Assembly (NCBI GenBank): GCA_021730985.1
Contig: JAKFYI010000039.1
Location: forward strand, 1-35,277
Reading direction: 5' to 3'
Source: Hyphomicrobiales bacterium
GTDB lineage: Bacteria > Pseudomonadota > Alphaproteobacteria > Rhizobiales > Xanthobacteraceae
Length of the DNA stretch: 35,277 nucleotides
Position 1 is the stretch's first letter. Every line of letters begins with the position of its first letter. A program made the translations under genes and the position numbers. Shown here one piece after another: positions 31,645-35,277 of this stretch. The notes below the pieces were generated by a model. The model searched no databases. It was given only the letters and a program-made list of their open reading frames with translations, and was not told where the DNA came from.

Positions 31645-32406
31645 TCACGGAGCGGCGGGTTCGACGCCGATCTTTTTGAGCGCAGCGATCGCGTTGGGCG
31701 TCCTGAGCAGTTGCAGCAGCGCCTGACCGGCCTCCGTCTCCCGGGTGGTGGCACTGATGCCGGCCGTGAATACGACGTACTCCTGCAATTCGGGCGGAAG
31801 CCATCCAACGAGTTCCGCGCCTGGCGTACCGAGGATTGGCGCAACTCCGTTGACGGCGATTTCCGGTTCGCCCTTCGCGATTACGTCCGCGAGGGAAAGC
31901 TCGGTGGTTGGTTTGAGTTTCGGTTTTATGACCTGGGCGATTCCCAGGCGCTCAAACAGGCTGAGGATGTGGGCGCCGGGAGAGCCGCCGGCATAGGAGA
32001 CCGATCGCGCCTCAAGCATCGCGCGCTTGAACGCGTCGGACGTGCTGATGTCGGGCCTTGGCGCACCCTTGCGCACGGCGACGCCAATCCCGGTGCGGCC
32101 GAGCACGGTGCGCGTCCCAGCGGCGATTTTGCCTTGCTTGATGAAGTCATCGACGTCGAACGACACGATGGCGACATCGAAGGACTCGCCGGCTGCGATC
32201 TGCCGTCTGGCTTGGGGCCCCAATTCGTACTGGATCGCGAGCCTATGCCCGGTCGCCCGTTCGAACTCGGGACCAAGCTCGCTCATGATCACGCGCATTG
32301 CGGGCGAACCGATGACTTTGACTTCGGCGGCATCCGCCGCAAAGCCGAGGGCCAGCAGGATCGCGAAGCCTTGGATTGCCGTTTGGGCGAGTGAGTGCAT
32401 CGTCAT
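31645..32406 (-). CDS. ModA-like (molybdate-type) substrate-binding protein
   Basis: A 253-residue type-II periplasmic binding protein. Signal peptide 1-26 (ALGFAADA-AEVKV); the mature N-terminus VKVIGSPAMRVIMSELGPEFERATGHRLAIQY is a ModA-type opening. SYAGGSPGAHI and LSLADVIAKGEPEIAVNGVAPIL fit the domain-closing region. Real ModA contacts molybdate with several Ser/Ala/Tyr residues; I cannot confirm them, so the ligand may be another anion. AGAGG lies seven bases before ATG 32406. There is no ModB or ModC gene here. It lies 38 bases after the Bug gene on the same strand, a tandem pairing of two binding proteins with different folds but no transporter. Confidence 0.8.
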   Translation of the reverse strand: MTMHSLAQTAIQGFAILLALGFAADAAEVKVIGSPAMRVIMSELGPEFERATGHRLAIQYELGPQARRQIAAGESFDVAIVSFDVDDFIKQGKIAAGTRTVLGRTGIGVAVRKGAPRPDISTSDAFKRAMLEARSVSYAGGSPGAHILSLFERLGIAQVIKPKLKPTTELSLADVIAKGEPEIAVNGVAPILGTPGAELVGWLPPELQEYVVFTAGISATTRETEAGQALLQLLRTPNAIAALKKIGVEPAAP

Positions 32407-32444
32407 GGTATGCCTCTCTCAATCGCTCCGAGGTGAATGCGCGC

Positions 32445-33434
32445 CTAGCGTTGGGTGCTGCCGCGGTCCTCGGACGAAAAGCCTGCCGCCTTCACAATCC
32501 GGGCCCATCGCGCCAGTTGCGTCTTGATGTCGGCCATCAAGTGCGGGCCGGTTTCGCCAGTGACCTCGTAGCCCTGCGCTTCCAGCTTGGAGCGCACTTC
32601 GGGATCGGCGTGCGCTTCTTTCGCCGCCGCGGTGAGACGCGCGACGATGTCGGGCGGCGTGCCCTTCTTGACCAGGAGGCCGAACCACACCCGCGTGGTG
32701 AATTCCGGCTGGCCGAGTTCGGCGAAGGTCGGCACGTCCTTCATCGCCGGCCATCGCTCGGCGCTGGTGATGCCGAATGACTTGAGCTTTCCGGCGGAAT
32801 GTTGCGGTGCCGACGAATTGACCTGGGCAAAGCCGAACAGCGAGTGCCCGGCGATCAGGCCGTTCACCTGCAGGCCCGAGCCGCGATACGGCACATGCGT
32901 CAAATCCAGATCGAACTTCTCGTTGAGCTGAAAGCCCAGGAAGTGGGACGGGGTGCCGGGGGTGTACGACGAATAGCTGAGCTTGCCGCGGTTTGCCTTG
33001 GCCCATGCCAGGAACTCGGTGAAGTTCGCGGCCGGTACGCTCGGATGCGCCACCAGAACCAGCGGCGCCTGCACGCCCTTGATCAGCGGCTCGAAGTCAT
33101 CGATTTTCCAGCGCAAGTTGTCGAACACGCTCGGATTGATCTCCGTCAGCGCCTGCGTGCCGACCCAGATCAACTGTCCGTCCGCGGGCGCGTCGATGAT
33201 GAATTGCGCGGAGATGTTGCCGGTGGCGCCCGGCCTGTTCTCGACGATGATGGTGCGCCCGAGCGCCTTGGCCATCCGTTCGGAAATAATCCGGGCATAG
33301 GGATCGACCGCGCCGCCCGGCGCCAAGCCCACGATGAACTTGATGGGTTGGGTTTGTGCCGCGGCGGGAAACGGTTGCGACAGCTGCAGGGCAGCGCTCA
33401 TCGCCGCCGCTATCGCCGGATACCATAGGCTCAT
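32445..33434 (-). CDS. Bug-family (TctC-like) periplasmic binding protein
   Basis: A 329-residue exported protein; signal peptide about 1-26 (PFPAAAQ-TQP). Bug signature: IKFIVGLAPGGAVDPYARI, where the AAGG loop of other members reads APGG, then KLSYSSYTPGTPSHFLGFQL and THVPYRGSGLQVNGLIAG. It differs from the other two Bug proteins in the window in the second motif (SSYTPG in place of GSSGLG), which lines the ligand pocket. GGGAGG precedes ATG 33434. Divergent from the DMT transporter gene, 58 bases apart, and followed by the ModA-like gene. Ligand unknown. Confidence 0.9.
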   Translation of the reverse strand: MSLWYPAIAAAMSAALQLSQPFPAAAQTQPIKFIVGLAPGGAVDPYARIISERMAKALGRTIIVENRPGATGNISAQFIIDAPADGQLIWVGTQALTEINPSVFDNLRWKIDDFEPLIKGVQAPLVLVAHPSVPAANFTEFLAWAKANRGKLSYSSYTPGTPSHFLGFQLNEKFDLDLTHVPYRGSGLQVNGLIAGHSLFGFAQVNSSAPQHSAGKLKSFGITSAERWPAMKDVPTFAELGQPEFTTRVWFGLLVKKGTPPDIVARLTAAAKEAHADPEVRSKLEAQGYEVTGETGPHLMADIKTQLARWARIVKAAGFSSEDRGSTQR

Positions 33435-33492
33435 GGGTTCCTCCCGCTCGTGACCGGCAAGCCTAGAGGCCCGCGCGCCACTTGTCTAAGCG

Positions 33493-34410
33493 ATGGCGCC
33501 CGTCATGATGGCGCACCTTGAGGGAATGGCCTTGGGCGAGTGGTTCGGAGTCCTGATCGCCATCGTCTCGGTGAGCCTCGGGGCCGCCGGACTTGCGGTG
33601 ACGCGCTATCTCGTGACCGGCGCCGATCCGGTGACGCTGGCGATCCTGCGCTGGGGCATCGGATTTCTTTGCGTGCTGCCGGTGGCGCTGCTGATGCGGG
33701 CGAAATGGCCGCGGCGCGGCGACTGGCTTGCCGTCGGCGCGCTCGGCATCGCGTTCTACGGATTGTTTTTCGTTCTCTACAACATCGCGATGGCCTACAC
33801 GACCGCGGCGCGGGCGAGTCTCGCGCTTTCGACCCTGCCATTGCAGACCATGGTGGTCGGCGCGCTGCTGGGCCTGGAGCAGCTCACCGCGCGCAAGACG
33901 ATCGGCGTCCTGATCGCGGTGCTGGGCGTCGTGGCCGCGCTCGCAACGGGGCTTGCCGCGGCGCCGGCCGGCGCCTGGCGCGGCGAACTCATCATGACCG
34001 GCGCGGTGCTGTGCATGGCATTCTACAGCGTCTGGTCGCGGCCGTTCATCCAGCGCTCCAGCGCGCTCGGGTTCCTGGCGGTCGGCATGGGCGCGGGCGC
34101 GGCGGCGCTGATCGCCGTCGGTCTGCTGACGGGTCAAATCGCGGTGCTCGGCACGTTCGGGGTGCCGCAATGGATCGCCGGCATCTATCTCGGCGTGGGC
34201 GCTGGCGCGCTCGCCTTCATCCTCTGGGTCATGGCGCTGGAGCGTGCTTCGCCGACGCGCGTTGCCAACACCATGACGGTCAATCCGATCGTCGCGAGCC
34301 TCGTGGCGACGCAACTGGTCGGCGAGCCGATCACGCTCGATCTGATCGTTGGCTTGATCGCGGTGTTTGCGGGAATCTGGATTGCGACGACGGAGAGCAA
34401 GCGGGCCTAG
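33493..34410 (+). CDS. DMT-superfamily (EamA) drug/metabolite transporter
   Basis: A 305-residue inner-membrane protein with ten hydrophobic helices in two EamA halves (about 15-145 and 155-300). The first half begins LIAIVSVSLGAAGLAVTRYLV and contains the TTAARASLALSTLPLQTMVVGALLG segment typical of EamA; the second half repeats it at ASPTRVANTMTVNPIVASLVATQLVGE. Such carriers export metabolites or amino acids. The start is uncertain: ATG 33493 has no good ribosome site, and ATG 33508 or 33526 (MALGEW) would also give a complete first helix. Ends in CTAG, shared with the livF stop. Confidence 0.88.
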   Translation: MAPVMMAHLEGMALGEWFGVLIAIVSVSLGAAGLAVTRYLVTGADPVTLAILRWGIGFLCVLPVALLMRAKWPRRGDWLAVGALGIAFYGLFFVLYNIAMAYTTAARASLALSTLPLQTMVVGALLGLEQLTARKTIGVLIAVLGVVAALATGLAAAPAGAWRGELIMTGAVLCMAFYSVWSRPFIQRSSALGFLAVGMGAGAAALIAVGLLTGQIAVLGTFGVPQWIAGIYLGVGAGALAFILWVMALERASPTRVANTMTVNPIVASLVATQLVGEPITLDLIVGLIAVFAGIWIATTESKRA

Positions 34411-35129
34411 TGCCGCCCGCCGTCGAGATAGGCGGCGCGGACCTCGGGCCGCGTCAGCAGTTCCTGGCCGCTGCCCGACATGGTGATCTCGCCGTTGACG
34501 ATGACGTAGCCGCGGTGCGCGAGCTTGAGCGCATGAAACGCGTTCTGCTCGACCAGGAATACGGTGAGCTTCTCGCGGCGGTTCAGTTCGCGGATGGTCT
34601 TGAAGATGTGCTTGGCGATCAGCGGAGCCAAGCCCAGCGACGGCTCGTCGAGCAGGAGGAGACGCGGCCGGCTCATCAGCGCGCGGCCGATCGCGAGCAT
34701 CTGCTGCTCGCCGCCGGACAGGGTACCGCCGCGCTGCGAGATGCGCTTTTCCAGGATCGGGAAGAACGTGAAGACGCGCTCCAGGTCTTCGTCGAAATGC
34801 GCGGCATCGACCACGGTCGCGCCCATCTGTAGGTTTTCCAGCACCGACATGCGCGGGAAGATGCGCCGGCCTTCGGGCGATTGCGCGATGCGCAGCCGCG
34901 CGATCTCGTGGGTTGGCATGTTGGTGATGTCGCGGCCTTCGAATAGGATCGAGCCTTCGCGCGCGCGTGGATTGCCGAACGTCGTCATCATCAGCGTCGA
35001 CTTGCCGGCGCCGTTGGCGCCGATCAGCGTGACGATCTCGCCCTCGTTGACGTCGATGTCGATGCCCTTGAGCGCCTGGATGTTGCCGTAGAACGTCTTG
35101 ACGCCGCGGATCGACAGGAGCGCGGTCAT
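34407..35129 (-). CDS. livF: Branched-chain amino acid ABC transporter ATP-binding protein LivF
   Basis: A 240-residue ABC ATPase of the LivF type. Walker A GANGAGKST (37-45), SPEGRRIFPRMSVLENLQMGA (84-104, the LivF-specific post-Q-loop stretch), LSGGEQQMLAIGRALMSRP (137-155), Walker B LLLLDEPSLGLAP (157-169). It hydrolyses ATP in the liv importer with LivG. ATG 35129 overlaps, as ATGA, the stop of the preceding open frame. The partner genes expected next to it, DUF6867 and livK, are about 4.4 kb away on the same strand, with other genes in between. Convergent with the DMT gene; the two stop codons share CTAG (34407-34410). Confidence 0.94.
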   Translation of the reverse strand: MTALLSIRGVKTFYGNIQALKGIDIDVNEGEIVTLIGANGAGKSTLMMTTFGNPRAREGSILFEGRDITNMPTHEIARLRIAQSPEGRRIFPRMSVLENLQMGATVVDAAHFDEDLERVFTFFPILEKRISQRGGTLSGGEQQMLAIGRALMSRPRLLLLDEPSLGLAPLIAKHIFKTIRELNRREKLTVFLVEQNAFHALKLAHRGYVIVNGEITMSGSGQELLTRPEVRAAYLDGGRH

Positions 35130-35275
35130 GTCGCGGCTCCGTTTCGATCTATGGGCTCGCTCTCTCCATTCCCTCCCCCTGCAAGGGGGAGGGTCAGGGA
35201 GGGGGTCAGGTTCGGCGCGCGTTCGCGTGCGATGCGAACGAGGTCGGTGAGCACACCCTCCAGATTTCGCAGCAC
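35126..35275 (-). CDS. C-terminal end of a probable DUF559 endonuclease-like protein (partial)
   Basis: A minus-strand frame is open from the window edge to TGA 35128-35126. It reads VLRNLEGVLTDLVRIARE, then PSLTLPLAGGG, encoded by a palindromic repeat, and a short tail to GAAT. The start resembles the last helix of DUF559 proteins (which end like NNDVLxNLEGVL, and the partial codon before it, ending AC, would allow Asn, Asp, Tyr or His), and such proteins often end in repeat-encoded residues. The alternative is the tail of LivG, which would be expected upstream of livF, but the residues do not look like a LivG end. Only 49 residues are visible. Confidence 0.45.
   Translation of the reverse strand: MLRNLEGVLTDLVRIARERAPNLTPSLTLPLAGGGNGESEPIDRNGAAT
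35171..35210. repeat. Palindromic repeat (CCCTCCCCCT type)
   Basis: CCCTCCCCCT (35171-35180) pairs with AGGGGGAGGG (35184-35193) around GCA, followed by TCAGGGAGGGGG. It belongs to the family of dispersed G/C-rich repeats typical of Bradyrhizobium relatives and is translated in frame as PSLTLPLAGGG in the partial gene at the window end. Confidence 0.75.
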
Positions 35276-35277
35276 GT

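Overview
This window is high-GC chromosomal DNA. It most likely comes from an alphaproteobacterium of the order Hyphomicrobiales, near Bradyrhizobium or Rhodopseudomonas. The main evidence is a complete six-gene acpXL-to-lpxXL cluster, which makes and attaches the very-long-chain hydroxy fatty acid of rhizobial-type lipid A. Supporting evidence is a DUF6867-type gene beside a liv transporter, several orphan Bug binding proteins, and scattered palindromic repeats of the kind common in that group. I see no rRNA, tRNA, CRISPR array, phage or insertion sequence. The genes look like ordinary metabolic and transport genes, packed with short overlaps.

Layout. 1-1629 (+): rhodanese and a PotF-like polyamine-binding protein. 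1630-6848 (-): acpXL, fabZXL, fabF2XL, fabF1XL, adh2XL, lpxXL. 7029-10512 (-): phnD, phnC, phnE1, phnE2 phosphonate-type ABC importer with ATGA overlaps inside it. 10717-12389: an RlpA-like protein, a one-helix membrane protein (-), and a small secreted protein followed by a PCu(A)C copper chaperone. 12469-16260: a CMD-family protein divergent from a PNPOx-like protein, aspartate dehydrogenase divergent from a Bug protein, then an SH3 protein. 16271-22557 (-): purB, glutathionyl-hydroquinone reductase, rpe, then a separate operon of BASS-type transporter, periplasmic metallo-beta-lactamase-fold protein and Bug protein that ends in a strong terminator. 22643-26077: FAD amine/amino-acid oxidoreductase, small membrane protein, P1-family peptidase (-), CcdA. 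26280-28315 (+): ArsR regulator, SRPBCC, GyrI-like and AlkD-like genes behind a promoter/operator palindrome. 28348-35277: LivK and DUF6867 (-), then sulfatase (+), ModA-like and Bug proteins (-), DMT transporter (+), then LivF (-) and the tail of a probable DUF559 protein.

How the genes work together. The lipid A cluster runs from acyl carrier through elongation and reduction to the final transfer. Its second ketosynthase has lost the active-site cysteine and one histidine, so the pair looks like a ketosynthase plus a chain-length-factor-type partner; this is the most interesting enzymology here. Transport is the other theme: polyamine, phosphonate, branched-chain amino acid, molybdate-like and three Bug-type binding proteins, most without a complete set of partners in the window. 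The liv genes are split by about 4.4 kb of unrelated transport and sulfatase genes, which suggests an insertion. Functions are assigned from motifs and gene order read by eye; no database search was run.
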